Shown here one piece after another: positions 55,975 through 63,971 of a stretch of 64,000 nucleotides of DNA; position 1 is the stretch's first letter; each line of letters begins with the position of its first letter. Made by a program: the position numbers and the translations under genes. The stretch spans positions 30,988 through 94,987 of the forward strand of contig NZ_JABCPZ010000011.1 of the NCBI RefSeq assembly GCF_013283785.1. The letters are read 5' to 3'. This stretch comes from Nonomuraea antri. Lineage in GTDB: Bacteria; Actinomycetota; Actinomycetes; Streptosporangiales; Streptosporangiaceae. Under the pieces are notes generated by a model. That model worked only from the letters and a program-made list of their open reading frames with translations, did not search any database and was not told where the DNA came from.

Positions 55975-56217
55975 GAGGCGACTCCTTCCGTGTCGAGCGG
56001 ATAGGAGCCTCCAGGCTTTTGTCCCGTCAGCTGTGCGGCCCCACGCCGGGGCCGGGGCGCCGCTCGGACCTGTCTTCCTGCCCTGATTGTCGGTCAGCTC
56101 GGCGGGCCGGACGCGGAACCCTAGGCGCGTTCGGCTCGACTCTACCCAGGACGCGCGAAACCGCCCAGGCGGGCCCCGCCTATACCGGCCATCGAAGCGG
56201 ATAGGCTGTGGCTCACC

Positions 56218-56856
56218 ATGGCTGAAACCACCGTCGTCCACCTGCTGCGCCACGGAGAGGTGCACAACCCGAACGGCGTCCTGTACGGGCGGCTGCCGGG
56301 TTACCACCTGTCGGAGACAGGCAACCTCATGGCCGAGACGGTCGCCAAGGCGATCGGCGGCCGTGACATCGTCGCGCTCTACAGCTCACCGCTGGAGCGC
56401 GCACAGGAGACGTCGGCCCCGCTCGCCACGAAGCTCGGCCTCGACGTGATCAAGGACGACCGGCTGATCGAGGCGGGCAACCTGCTCGAAGGCCGGGTGA
56501 TCGGCCAGGGCCTGGCCGTGCTGCGCAACCCGCGCAACTACCGCTACTTCTGGAACCCGCTGCGCCCGTCGTGGGGCGAGGCGTACCCGCAGATCGTGGC
56601 GCGCATGAAGTCGATGGTCGACGAGGCGCGCGCGGCGGCCCGCGGGCACGAGGTGGTGCTGGTCAGCCATCAGCTGCCGATCTGGGCCATCAGGTGCGCG
56701 GCCGAGGGCCGCAGGCTCTGGCACGACCCGCGGCGCAGGCAGTGCTCGCTGGCCAGCCTGACCACGTTCAGCTTCGACGGCGACCGCCTGATGAGCATCG
56801 GCTACAGCGAGCCCGCCGGGTCGCTGAACAGCGGCCCGACCATCCCGGGAGCCTGA
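56218..56856 (+). CDS. Histidine phosphatase family protein
   Basis: The 212-residue protein has the phosphohistidine motif LLRHGEVHNP (His about 11), YSSPLERAQETS and the second histidine in VVLVSHQLPIW. These define the phosphoglycerate-mutase-like phosphatases. It precedes the cytochrome c maturation genes, as I recall in other actinobacteria, but its substrate is unknown. TAGGCT (56202-56207) may be the -10 box, leaving a leader of only a few bases. Confidence 0.88.
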   Translation: MAETTVVHLLRHGEVHNPNGVLYGRLPGYHLSETGNLMAETVAKAIGGRDIVALYSSPLERAQETSAPLATKLGLDVIKDDRLIEAGNLLEGRVIGQGLAVLRNPRNYRYFWNPLRPSWGEAYPQIVARMKSMVDEARAAARGHEVVLVSHQLPIWAIRCAAEGRRLWHDPRRRQCSLASLTTFSFDGDRLMSIGYSEPAGSLNSGPTIPGA

Positions 56857-56901
56857 TCCGGGCTATGTCCCGGCCTGGTGTCCGGCCCGCGCGACCCCGG
56901 A

Positions 56902-56935
56902 GGTAGAGTTGCAAGCTCTACCGGTTGTAGTACAA
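56902..56935. promoter_or_regulatory. Two inverted repeats in the leader of the cytochrome c maturation operon
   Basis: GGTAGAG-N7-CTCTACC (56902-56922) is followed by TTGTA-N-TACAA (56925-56935). Both are perfect and lie just before the ribosome binding site AAGGAG of the gene at 56951. They may be operators or an RNA structure. Confidence 0.5.
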
Positions 56936-56950
56936 GGAGATCTTCCTCCC

Positions 56951-57526
56951 GTGCGCGCCAAGTTCGTCTCCCTCGTCCTCATGGCTGTCCTGGCCGCCGG
57001 TTGCGCGGGCAACCAGGGCGGGCAGCCCCAGGCGGGCGACACCCGCTTCGTCCCCGGCGACGGCAAGATGCAGGTGTTCGACGCGAGCGAGCGCAAGCCG
57101 GCGCCCGCGGTCCAGGGCCCCACGCTCGACGGCGGCACCGCGTCGCTGGCCGCGCACCAGGGCAAGGTCGTGGTGCTCAACTTCTGGGCGTCGTGGTGCG
57201 GGCCGTGCCGGGCCGAGGCGCCGGTGCTCAGGGAGGTCGCCGCCCAGACCAAGGGCGCGGTGGAGTTCATCGGCATCGACTTCAAGGACCGCAAGGCCGA
57301 CGCGATCGCCTTCGAGCGCACCGAGAAGACCGGCTACCCGCACATCTTCGACCAGCCGGGCCAGGTGGCGCTGGCCTTCCAGGGCACGGTGCCGCCGGCG
57401 GCGATCCCGTCCACGCTGATCATCGACAAGCAGGGCAGGATCGCGGCCAGGGCGCTGGGCGCGGTCAAGTACACCGACCTGATGAACGCCGTGACCCGGA
57501 TACGTGATGAGCAGAGCGCGCGATGA
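56951..57526 (+). CDS. Thioredoxin-like lipoprotein (TlpA/ResA type)
   Basis: The GTG at 56951 starts a 191-residue lipoprotein: lipobox LAAGC (Cys about 17), then a thioredoxin fold with WASWCGPC and cis-Pro in AIPSTLIID. It faces outward and reduces disulphides in apocytochromes (ResA/CcsX role). It is coupled by ATGA to ccdA, which would feed it electrons. The ribosome binding site is rather far (11 bases). Confidence 0.9.
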   Translation: MRAKFVSLVLMAVLAAGCAGNQGGQPQAGDTRFVPGDGKMQVFDASERKPAPAVQGPTLDGGTASLAAHQGKVVVLNFWASWCGPCRAEAPVLREVAAQTKGAVEFIGIDFKDRKADAIAFERTEKTGYPHIFDQPGQVALAFQGTVPPAAIPSTLIIDKQGRIAARALGAVKYTDLMNAVTRIRDEQSAR

Positions 57527-58245
57527 GTGAGATCGTCGCCTCCGGGTCGTTGCTGCTCGCGGTGCCGATCGCGATCCTGGCCGGCCTGGTGTCGTTCCTT
57601 TCGCCGTGCGTGCTGCCGCTGGTGCCCGGCTACCTGTCGTACGTGACGGGCATGAGCGCCGATCCCAAGCGCGGCCGGCTGGTGCTGGGCACCGCGCTGT
57701 TCGTGGCCGGGTTCGCGGTGGTGTTCATGCTCGGCGGGGCGCTGTTCGGCGGGCTCGGCTCGATGCTGCTGACCAACGCCGCGGTCATCACCAGGGTGCT
57801 CGGCGTGCTGACCATCCTGCTCGGGCTGGCCTTCCTCGGCGTGATCCCGGGGCTGATGCGCGACGTGCGCATCCACCGCGTGCCTTCGGCGGGCCTGGCC
57901 GGGGCGCCGCTGCTCGGCGTGGTGTTCGGGCTCGGCTGGACCCCGTGCATCGGGCCGACGCTGGCCGTGGTGATGACGCTCGGGCTCAACGAGGGCAGCG
58001 CGCCGCGCGGCGCGCTGCTGGCCATGGCGTACGCGCTGGGTCTCGGCCTGCCCTTCCTGGGCGCCGCGCTCGCCTACAGTAAGGCGTTGCGCACGTTCCG
58101 CGCGATACGCAAGCACTCCCGGCTGATCACCAGGATCGGCGGCGGGATGATGGTGGCGGTCGGTGTGATGCTGGTGACCGGCCTGTGGGGAGAAATGATC
58201 GCGTCCATGCAGGGTCTGATCGGCACCTTTAGGCCGAGCATCTGA
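57523..58245 (+). CDS. ccdA: CcdA-type thiol-disulphide transporter
   Basis: The 240-residue protein has six hydrophobic helices and the two conserved redox-cysteine sites FLSPCVLPLVPGYLS and GLGWTPCIGPTL. CcdA carries reducing power across the membrane to the lipoprotein encoded before it. It overlaps both neighbours (ATGA before; TGATG with resB). Confidence 0.94.
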   Translation: MSEIVASGSLLLAVPIAILAGLVSFLSPCVLPLVPGYLSYVTGMSADPKRGRLVLGTALFVAGFAVVFMLGGALFGGLGSMLLTNAAVITRVLGVLTILLGLAFLGVIPGLMRDVRIHRVPSAGLAGAPLLGVVFGLGWTPCIGPTLAVVMTLGLNEGSAPRGALLAMAYALGLGLPFLGAALAYSKALRTFRAIRKHSRLITRIGGGMMVAVGVMLVTGLWGEMIASMQGLIGTFRPSI

Positions 58246-59804
58246 TGAGCGTCGACGAGCTGGAGAGAGAGCAGGCGCCCAAGCACGTCAAGCTGGGGCT
58301 GGTCGGCTGGCTGCGGTGGTGCTGGCGCACGCTCACCGCGATGAAGACGGCGCTGATCCTGCTGTTCCTGCTCGCGCTCGGCTCGGTGCCCGGCTCGCTC
58401 ATCCCGCAGCGCGGCGTCGAGCCCGACAAGGTCGCCCAGCTCTACCAGCAGAACCCGGGGCTGGCCGAGTGGTACGACAGGTTCCAGCTCTTCGACGTCT
58501 TCACCTCGACCTGGTTCGCGGCCGTCTACCTGCTGCTGTTCACCTCGCTCATCGGCTGCATCGTCCCGCGTACCGCGACCTATGTGCGTGAGCTGCGGCG
58601 GCGTCCGCCGGCCGCGCCCAAGCGGCTCTCGCGCCTGCCGCACCACGTCTCGTTCGAGAGCGACCTCACCGTCGACGAGGCCGCGCGCCGGCTGCGCAAG
58701 CTGCGCTTCCGGGTCGAGACCGGCGACGGCTGGGTCTCCTCGGAGAAGGGCTACCTGCGCGAGACCGGCAACCTGTTCTTCCACGTGGCGCTGGTCGGCA
58801 TCCTGCTCGCGGTGGCGTTCGGCTCCCTGTACGGCTACCGCGGCAACGTCCTGATCGTCGAGGAGGACGGCTTCGCCAACACGGTGGCCGCCTACGACCG
58901 GTTCATCCCCGGGCCGCGGGTGTCGGCGGAATCGCTCGAACCGTTTTCGTTCACGCTGAAGGACTTCCAGGCCACCTACCAGGTCGAGGGCGACAAACGC
59001 GGGCAGGAGCTCGACTACTCCGCCTACCTCCGGGTCAACGACACCCCGGGCGGCCCGGCCCGCGACTACGAGCTCAAGGTCAACGAGCCGCTGGAGGTCG
59101 ACGGCACGCAGACCTACCTGATCGGCCACGGCTACGCCCCGGTCTTCAAGGTCACCGACAGCAAGGGCCAGGTGGCCTTCGACGGGCCGGTGCCGTGCCT
59201 GATCGACGTCAAGGCGACGTTCCTGTCGACGTGCGTGCTCAAGGCGCCCGACGCGCAGCCGACCCCGCTGGCGTTCCAGATGTTGTTCCTGCCGACCAGC
59301 ACCAAGATGAGCGACGGCAGCTACAACTCCATCTTCCCCGGCCAGCTCAACCCCGAGGTGCAGGTGCTGACCGGGTTCACCGGCGACCTCGGCCTGCGCT
59401 CGGGCGAGCCGCAGTCGGTCTACAAGATCGCGCCCGACCACCTCATGAAGCAGCTCAAGCCGCTGCTCATGCCGACCACCTCGCCCACGCCGCTGGCCGT
59501 CGGCCAGGGGCTCGACCTGCCCGACGGTCAGGGCAGGCTGGAATACACCGGCGTGAAGAAGTGGATCACGCTGCAGATCGCCTACGACCCGGGGCGCGTG
59601 CCCGCCCTGCTGGCCTCCAGCACGGCGATCGTGGCCATCGTGTTGTCGCTGACCATCCGGCGCCGCCGGGTGTTCGTCCGCGTCAAGGACGGCACGGTCG
59701 ACGTGGCCGGCCTCACCCGTACCGAGGGCTCAGCGGCGGGCTTCGCCGAGGAGTTCGCCGACATCGTCAAGGTTCTATCAGCAGGAGACAAGGATGCCCG
59801 CTGA
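58245..59804 (+). CDS. resB: Cytochrome c biogenesis protein ResB (Ccs1)
   Basis: The 519-residue protein has three early membrane helices (about 35-50, 80-105, 175-195), a large external domain (about 200-455) and a last helix (about 457-475). Motifs are LGSVPGSLIPQ and HHVSFESD. ResB and CcsA/ResC form the System II haem-lyase. It overlaps the next gene by 11 bases. Confidence 0.94.
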   Translation: MSVDELEREQAPKHVKLGLVGWLRWCWRTLTAMKTALILLFLLALGSVPGSLIPQRGVEPDKVAQLYQQNPGLAEWYDRFQLFDVFTSTWFAAVYLLLFTSLIGCIVPRTATYVRELRRRPPAAPKRLSRLPHHVSFESDLTVDEAARRLRKLRFRVETGDGWVSSEKGYLRETGNLFFHVALVGILLAVAFGSLYGYRGNVLIVEEDGFANTVAAYDRFIPGPRVSAESLEPFSFTLKDFQATYQVEGDKRGQELDYSAYLRVNDTPGGPARDYELKVNEPLEVDGTQTYLIGHGYAPVFKVTDSKGQVAFDGPVPCLIDVKATFLSTCVLKAPDAQPTPLAFQMLFLPTSTKMSDGSYNSIFPGQLNPEVQVLTGFTGDLGLRSGEPQSVYKIAPDHLMKQLKPLLMPTTSPTPLAVGQGLDLPDGQGRLEYTGVKKWITLQIAYDPGRVPALLASSTAIVAIVLSLTIRRRRVFVRVKDGTVDVAGLTRTEGSAAGFAEEFADIVKVLSAGDKDAR

Positions 59805-60741
59805 GCAACTCGCCGAGCTGAGCGACCTTTTCGTCGTCGCAGCCGTCCTGCTCTACGTCTTCGCCATGCTCGCGTTCGCGCTGGAGCTGGCCTTCGGCCG
59901 GGCCCGCGGCAACGCGTCGGCCGCGGTGAAGCAGCCGGTCGCGGTGGCCGCGGGGGCGGGCGGCGAGCCGTCGCCCGAGCCCCCTGCCGAGGCCGCGGCG
60001 GCCACGCCCGAGCCGGCGTGGACGCGCAAGGTCGCCCTGGTGGCGCTCGCGCTGGGCTGGCTCGGCTGGGCCGCCAACCTGGCCGCCGTCATCACCCGCG
60101 GCCTGGCCGTCGACCGGTGGCCGTGGGGCAACATGTACGAGTTCGTGGTGGCGATCTGCTTCGCCGCGGTGAGCGCGTTCCTGGGCACCCACCTCAGGCA
60201 GAACGTGCGCTTCCTGGGCCCGTTCGTCATGCTGGCGGCCGCGCTCGGCCTCGGCTTCGCGGTCAAGGTGCTCTACACGACGGCTGGGCCGGTGGTGCCG
60301 GCGCTGAACTCGTACTGGGTGGCCATCCACGTCAGCGCGGCCATCGTGTCCAGCGGCCTGTTCGTGCTCGCCGGGGTGTCGGGGATCCTGTACCTGGTGC
60401 GCGGCGACGGGCTGTCGCGGCTGCCCTCGCGCGAGGACCTGGAGCGGGTGGCGCACCAGGCGATCGTGATCTCGTTCCCCATCTGGACGTTCGCCGTGAT
60501 CGCCGGCGCGCTCTGGGCCGACCGCGCCTGGGGCCGCTACTGGGGCTGGGACCCCAAGGAGGTCTGGTCGTTCATCACCTGGGTGGCCTACGCCGCCTAC
60601 CTGCACGCCCGCGTGACGGCCGGGTGGCGGGGCAGGAACGCGACGATCGTGCAGCTCCTGGCGTTCGCGTGCCTGCTGTTCAACCTCATCGGCGTGAACA
60701 TCTTCATCTCCGGCCTGCACAGCTACGCCGACGTCGGCTAG
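59794..60741 (+). CDS. ccsB: Cytochrome c synthase subunit CcsA/ResC (named CcsB in actinobacteria)
   Basis: The 315-residue integral membrane protein of about eight helices has the haem-handling Trp-rich motif WGRYWGWDPKEVWSFITWVA and histidines in helices (HVSAAI; YLHARVTAGWRG). With ResB it exports haem and joins it to CXXCH apocytochromes outside the cell. An Ala/Pro-rich loop near residues 35-75 is specific to this group. It is the last gene of the operon. Confidence 0.94.
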   Translation: MPAEQLAELSDLFVVAAVLLYVFAMLAFALELAFGRARGNASAAVKQPVAVAAGAGGEPSPEPPAEAAAATPEPAWTRKVALVALALGWLGWAANLAAVITRGLAVDRWPWGNMYEFVVAICFAAVSAFLGTHLRQNVRFLGPFVMLAAALGLGFAVKVLYTTAGPVVPALNSYWVAIHVSAAIVSSGLFVLAGVSGILYLVRGDGLSRLPSREDLERVAHQAIVISFPIWTFAVIAGALWADRAWGRYWGWDPKEVWSFITWVAYAAYLHARVTAGWRGRNATIVQLLAFACLLFNLIGVNIFISGLHSYADVG

Positions 60742-60759
60742 CCGGGGGAGAGCCGTTCT

Positions 60760-60792
60760 GCCCGCGCCGGCGTCCTGACCGACGGCGCGGGC
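60760..60792. terminator. Terminator between the ccs operon and a convergent gene
   Basis: GCCCGCGCCG pairs with CGGCGCGGGC (10 pairs) around 13 bases and is followed by TTTCTC on the plus strand. Confidence 0.75.
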
Positions 60793-60796
60793 TTTC

Positions 60797-61093
60797 TCAG
60801 TCGTCGCCGCGCATGCGGCGTTCGAGGTCTCGCAGGAACTCGGGGTCGTCGTCGGGGCCTTTGGGCACGCCCGGGGCGCCGGAGTGCGGCGGCACCGGCC
60901 AGGCTTCGCGGACCTCGCGCGGACGCCCGCGCAGCATCCAGATCGCACCGCCGAGTACGGGCACCAGCGCGACGAGGAGCAACCAGAGCATCTTTGGCAC
61001 GTTCCGTACCTCCTCTTCAGGCGTCGTGATGACGTCGAAGAGCGAGTAGAGCCAGAAGGCCAGCAGCGCCAGGCCGATCAGAACACCTGCCAT
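60797..61093 (-). CDS. PLD nuclease N-terminal domain membrane protein
   Basis: The 98-residue protein has two membrane helices (about 2-20 and 33-53) around ITTPEEEVRNVPK and ends in a charged tail (PEFLRDLERRMRGDD). This is the PLDc_N domain, named from cardiolipin synthases but common alone in actinobacteria with unknown function. It is a single gene at the end of the ccs block. Confidence 0.85.
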   Translation of the reverse strand: MAGVLIGLALLAFWLYSLFDVITTPEEEVRNVPKMLWLLLVALVPVLGGAIWMLRGRPREVREAWPVPPHSGAPGVPKGPDDDPEFLRDLERRMRGDD

Positions 61094-61224
61094 GACCCGA
61101 ACTGTAAGTCATCCACAGCGTGATCGTGCCGTCAGGATGTCCCATATCGGGTGACTCCAGAAGATCAGCGTCGTACCGTGGGACACGATTCGGCGTGCGG
61201 GGCACCATGGCGTTGAGAGGTGCG

Positions 61225-62220
61225 ATGGCCTTTTCCGGCGGCAGAGAGCCCAACGACAAGGGGCGTCACCGGCGCGGGCGGTGGTGGCGGCGCGGGTCGT
61301 ACCTGTTCTCGCGCAGGGGCGAGGCCCCGCCGGACGCCGACCGCTCCTTCTGGTCGGACGCCCGCCGCCGACAGCCAGAGTCGCCGCGGCCGCCCGAGAA
61401 CCCCGCGCGTGAGCAGGACGACAGGCGCCGCCGCTGGCCGGGCGCCGACAGCCCGGGCTTACCCGAGCAGGCGCTGTTCGCGCACCTGGACGCGCCCAGG
61501 GAGTGGCGCGAACGCCTGCCCGCCGCGGTGCTCGACCGCCCCCAGTACACCTGGTACGACTTCGAGCTCGACGACTCACCGCCCAGAGCGCAGCCCGACC
61601 GCCCGGACGCCCCTTCCAGAGGCGACGGCTTACGGCACTGCGGCAGGCTGGAGTCCATCCTGCACCGCCAATGGGACGCCAGGTATGGCCCACCCTCACC
61701 CGACGCCGTACGGGCCGTGGAGAGCCTGGCCAGGCTCCCCGACAGGCTGAAGGAACTGCTCGCCACCGGCCTCGAGGGCATCTACGTCGGCCCCGGCGGT
61801 GTCCCGGACCTCGACGACATGGGCTACCTGCGCGGCGCGCCGCTCCCGTCGGGCCGCGCCACCTGGGACATCTGCGCCGGCGCCTACGGCGAGCGCAAGA
61901 TCGTGGTGGGTGACCGCCCCTCGCCCACGCCGGACGTGATGATGCACGAGGTCGGCCACGCCATCGACGACATCGACGCGGGCCCCGGCGACTGGGTGTC
62001 GGACTCGCCGGCGTTCGTGCGGCTCTACGAGCAGGTGCGGCCGCTGCTCATGTCGACCTTCCACCGGCAGGCGGGCGGCCTCGGCCGCAAGGAGTTCTTC
62101 GCCGACGCCTTCGCCGCCATCGCCTCGCGCCAGCGCCCGGCCCTCGTGGACATGCTCGGCGGCGACACGCGGATGGCGCTCAACGTCATGCTGTTCTTCA
62201 ACCGGCGCTACGGAATCTAG
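61225..62220 (+). CDS. Putative zinc metalloprotease with anthrax-lethal-factor-like domain
   Basis: From ATG 61225 (AGAGG upstream; ATG 61207 is an alternative) the product has 331 residues. Residues 1-95 are very Arg/Pro-rich and look disordered, without a signal peptide. The C-terminal part (about 150-331) contains the zinc motif MMHEVGHAIDD and, 45 residues on, KEFFADAFAAI, which would give the third ligand. This gluzincin arrangement is that of the ATLF domain of anthrax lethal factor and related toxins. Two rare TTA codons (61459, 61630) fall in the N-terminal half. A small gene follows with a nine-base gap. Confidence 0.72.
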   Translation: MAFSGGREPNDKGRHRRGRWWRRGSYLFSRRGEAPPDADRSFWSDARRRQPESPRPPENPAREQDDRRRRWPGADSPGLPEQALFAHLDAPREWRERLPAAVLDRPQYTWYDFELDDSPPRAQPDRPDAPSRGDGLRHCGRLESILHRQWDARYGPPSPDAVRAVESLARLPDRLKELLATGLEGIYVGPGGVPDLDDMGYLRGAPLPSGRATWDICAGAYGERKIVVGDRPSPTPDVMMHEVGHAIDDIDAGPGDWVSDSPAFVRLYEQVRPLLMSTFHRQAGGLGRKEFFADAFAAIASRQRPALVDMLGGDTRMALNVMLFFNRRYGI

Positions 62221-62229
62221 GTGGTACCC

Positions 62230-62478
62230 ATGTACGTCATCCGGCTCGCTGACGGGACCCTGCGCGTGCCGCAGAGCCTGAGCAGTGAAGACGGGCGTCT
62301 GATCGGGAACGCGTACGTGGAGCTGCAACCTGGTGACCCCGACTACGAACAGTGGCTGGGCGAGTCGCTGACCGAGGACGAGGTGGCCGAGCGCCGGCGC
62401 CGCTGGGCCGCGGAGAACGACGAGCTGGAGCGCGAGTTCCTGGCCTTCAAGGCCGAGCAGGAGACCCCGGACGCCTGA
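62230..62478 (+). CDS. Small acidic protein after the metalloprotease gene
   Basis: The 82-residue protein starts at ATG 62230 behind GGTGG; a GTG at 62221 would add three residues. It begins MYVIRLADGTLRVPQSL, then ends in a Glu/Arg-rich helix (about 45-80: LTEDEVAERRRRWAAENDEL). I recognise no family. Tight linkage to the metalloprotease gene suggests a partner, chaperone or inhibitor, but this is only inference. Confidence 0.6.
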   Translation: MYVIRLADGTLRVPQSLSSEDGRLIGNAYVELQPGDPDYEQWLGESLTEDEVAERRRRWAAENDELEREFLAFKAEQETPDA

Positions 62479-62483
62479 GCCGC

Positions 62484-63065
62484 TCAGCCCTCGTCCGGCG
62501 GGAGCACCCGCTCCACCAGCTCGGTCACCAGCCGGTGCACGTCCGCTTCGGGAAAGATGTCGGGCAGGGTCAGCCGCTCCACGATCAGCCAGTTGAGCGC
62601 CAGGTAGTTGAGCACCACGGTGGTCGCGTCGCCGGGCAGGCCGGACTTCTCGTGGTGGCTGATGTTGAAGTCGATGTCGGCGCGGATGCGCTCGGTGAGC
62701 AGGCGGCGCAGCTCGGGGCGCCGGGTCGCCTCCAGGCGCAGCTCCAGCAGCGCCAGGTAGCCGGAGCGGAAGTCGCTGACCCGGTCGACCAGCTCGTGCA
62801 TCAGCTCCTCGAACCGCGCGCGGGTGCGCGGGCCGGCCAGTGAGGCGGTCATCGTGGCCTCGTCGGGCTGCAGCCGCTCGTAGAAGCGGTGGGCGATCTG
62901 GGTGAGCAGGTCGTCGCGGTTGCTGAAGTAGTTGGACGCCGTGCCGTTGGGCACCTCGGCCTGCACGTCCACGGCGCGGAAGGTGAGGCCGCGCGCTCCT
63001 TCGCGGGCCAGCACCTCGATGCCGGCGTCCAGGAGCGCGGCTCGTCGTGCGGGATTCTGCCGCAT
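62484..63065 (-). CDS. TetR family transcriptional regulator
   Basis: From ATG 63065, preceded by GAGGAG, the 193-residue protein has a TetR helix-turn-helix (ALLDAGIEVLAREGARGLTF; VPNGTASNYFSNRDDL) and a C-terminal ligand domain (LALLELRLEATRRPELRRLL). It is divergent from a cassette of a tiny protein and a DHFR-like reductase. The repeats at 63108-63145 are its likely operators. Confidence 0.92.
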   Translation of the reverse strand: MRQNPARRAALLDAGIEVLAREGARGLTFRAVDVQAEVPNGTASNYFSNRDDLLTQIAHRFYERLQPDEATMTASLAGPRTRARFEELMHELVDRVSDFRSGYLALLELRLEATRRPELRRLLTERIRADIDFNISHHEKSGLPGDATTVVLNYLALNWLIVERLTLPDIFPEADVHRLVTELVERVLPPDEG

Positions 63066-63090
63066 GGCACATCTCCTCAAAAGTCAGGTG

Positions 63091-63145
63091 TTGACACCAC
63101 TCTGAATGTAGTACTACGGTTAAACCACTCCGCACAGAGTACTAC
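63091..63145 (+). promoter_or_regulatory. Promoter and twin operators of the reductase cassette
   Basis: TTGACA (63091-63096) and TACGGT (63115-63120) are 18 bases apart and form a plus-strand promoter. The palindrome GTAGTACTAC (63108-63117) overlaps the -10 box. AGTACTAC recurs at 63138-63145. Two half-site clusters across a promoter fit TetR-type repression. Confidence 0.65.
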
Positions 63146-63166
63146 ACACAGAGTATGAGGAACCAG

Positions 63167-63322
63167 ATGCGAGTTCAGTTCAACCTCCCGAGCACCTTCG
63201 TCGCCGAGCAGCACCTGATGGGGCGTCCGGCGCAGAAGCACGGCAAGCAGCCGCGGGTGCAGCCCAAGCCGCGCTCGGTGCCCAGGCCCCGGCCGCTGCC
63301 CAAGCCCGGCGGCGCACGCTGA
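63167..63322 (+). CDS. Tiny Pro/Arg/Lys-rich protein
   Basis: ATG 63167, with TGAGGA seven bases upstream, opens a 51-residue frame: MRVQFNLPSTFVAEQHLMGR followed by a tail of Pro-Lys and Pro-Arg pairs. Almost every third codon base is G or C, as in real genes here. ATG 63155 in the same frame would add four residues. It lies under the TetR-controlled promoter and 32 bases before the reductase gene. The function is unknown; the tail looks suited to binding nucleic acid or an acidic partner. Confidence 0.6.
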   Translation: MRVQFNLPSTFVAEQHLMGRPAQKHGKQPRVQPKPRSVPRPRPLPKPGGAR

Positions 63323-63354
63323 CAACCTTTACGGACATCGAGAGAGCGGGAAAA

Positions 63355-63921
63355 ATGCGAAAGCTCGTTTACTACATCGGAATGACCATCGACGGTTACA
63401 TCGCCGGCCCCGGCGGTGAGGCCGACTTCTTCCCCGTCACGCAGGACGTCATCGACTTCATCGTGACCGAGTACCCCGACACGCTGCCCACCCACGTACG
63501 GGCGCCGCTCGGCGTGGACGTGCCGAACCCGAACTTCGACGTCGGGATCCAGGGCCGCGCCACCTACGAGCCGGCCCTGGAACTGGGCATCACCAGCCCG
63601 TACGCGCACCTGCGGCAGTACGTGGTGTCGTCGACGCTGAAGAACGACGACCCCGCGGTCGAGGTCGTCTCCGGTGACGTGGCGGCGAAGATCCGCGAGC
63701 TGAAGGCCGAGGAGGGCAAGGACATCTACCTGATCGGCGGGGCGGATCTGGCGGGGCAGCTGCTGCCGGAGATCGACGCGCTGGCCATCAAGCTCTACCC
63801 GGTGGTGGCCGGGGCGGGGGTGCCGCTGTTCAGGACGGACTTCTCGCCGACGGCGTTCGAGCTGACGAGCAGCCGGGCGCTGGAGAACGGCACCGTCGTG
63901 CTGCATTACACGAAGAAATGA
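63355..63921 (+). CDS. Dihydrofolate-reductase-like (RibD C-terminal) family protein
   Basis: The 188-residue protein has the fold markers YYIGMTIDGYIAGPGGEADF, GRATYEP, YVVSSTL and the cofactor loop IYLIGGADLAGQLL with IKLYPVVAGAGVPLF. This is the stand-alone DHFR/RibD-C group; members are NADPH reductases of uncertain substrate, usually not true folate reductases. It is the second gene of the TetR-controlled cassette. Confidence 0.88.
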   Translation: MRKLVYYIGMTIDGYIAGPGGEADFFPVTQDVIDFIVTEYPDTLPTHVRAPLGVDVPNPNFDVGIQGRATYEPALELGITSPYAHLRQYVVSSTLKNDDPAVEVVSGDVAAKIRELKAEEGKDIYLIGGADLAGQLLPEIDALAIKLYPVVAGAGVPLFRTDFSPTAFELTSSRALENGTVVLHYTKK

Positions 63922-63932
63922 CCGCCGTGTTC

Positions 63933-63971
63933 ACGGCCCGGGCCTGCTCCACCGAGCGGGTGCCGGGCCGT
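63933..63971 (+). terminator. Possible terminator after the reductase gene
   Basis: ACGGCCCGG pairs with CCGGGCCGT (9 pairs) around a 21-base loop, 11 bases beyond the stop codon. Confidence 0.5.
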
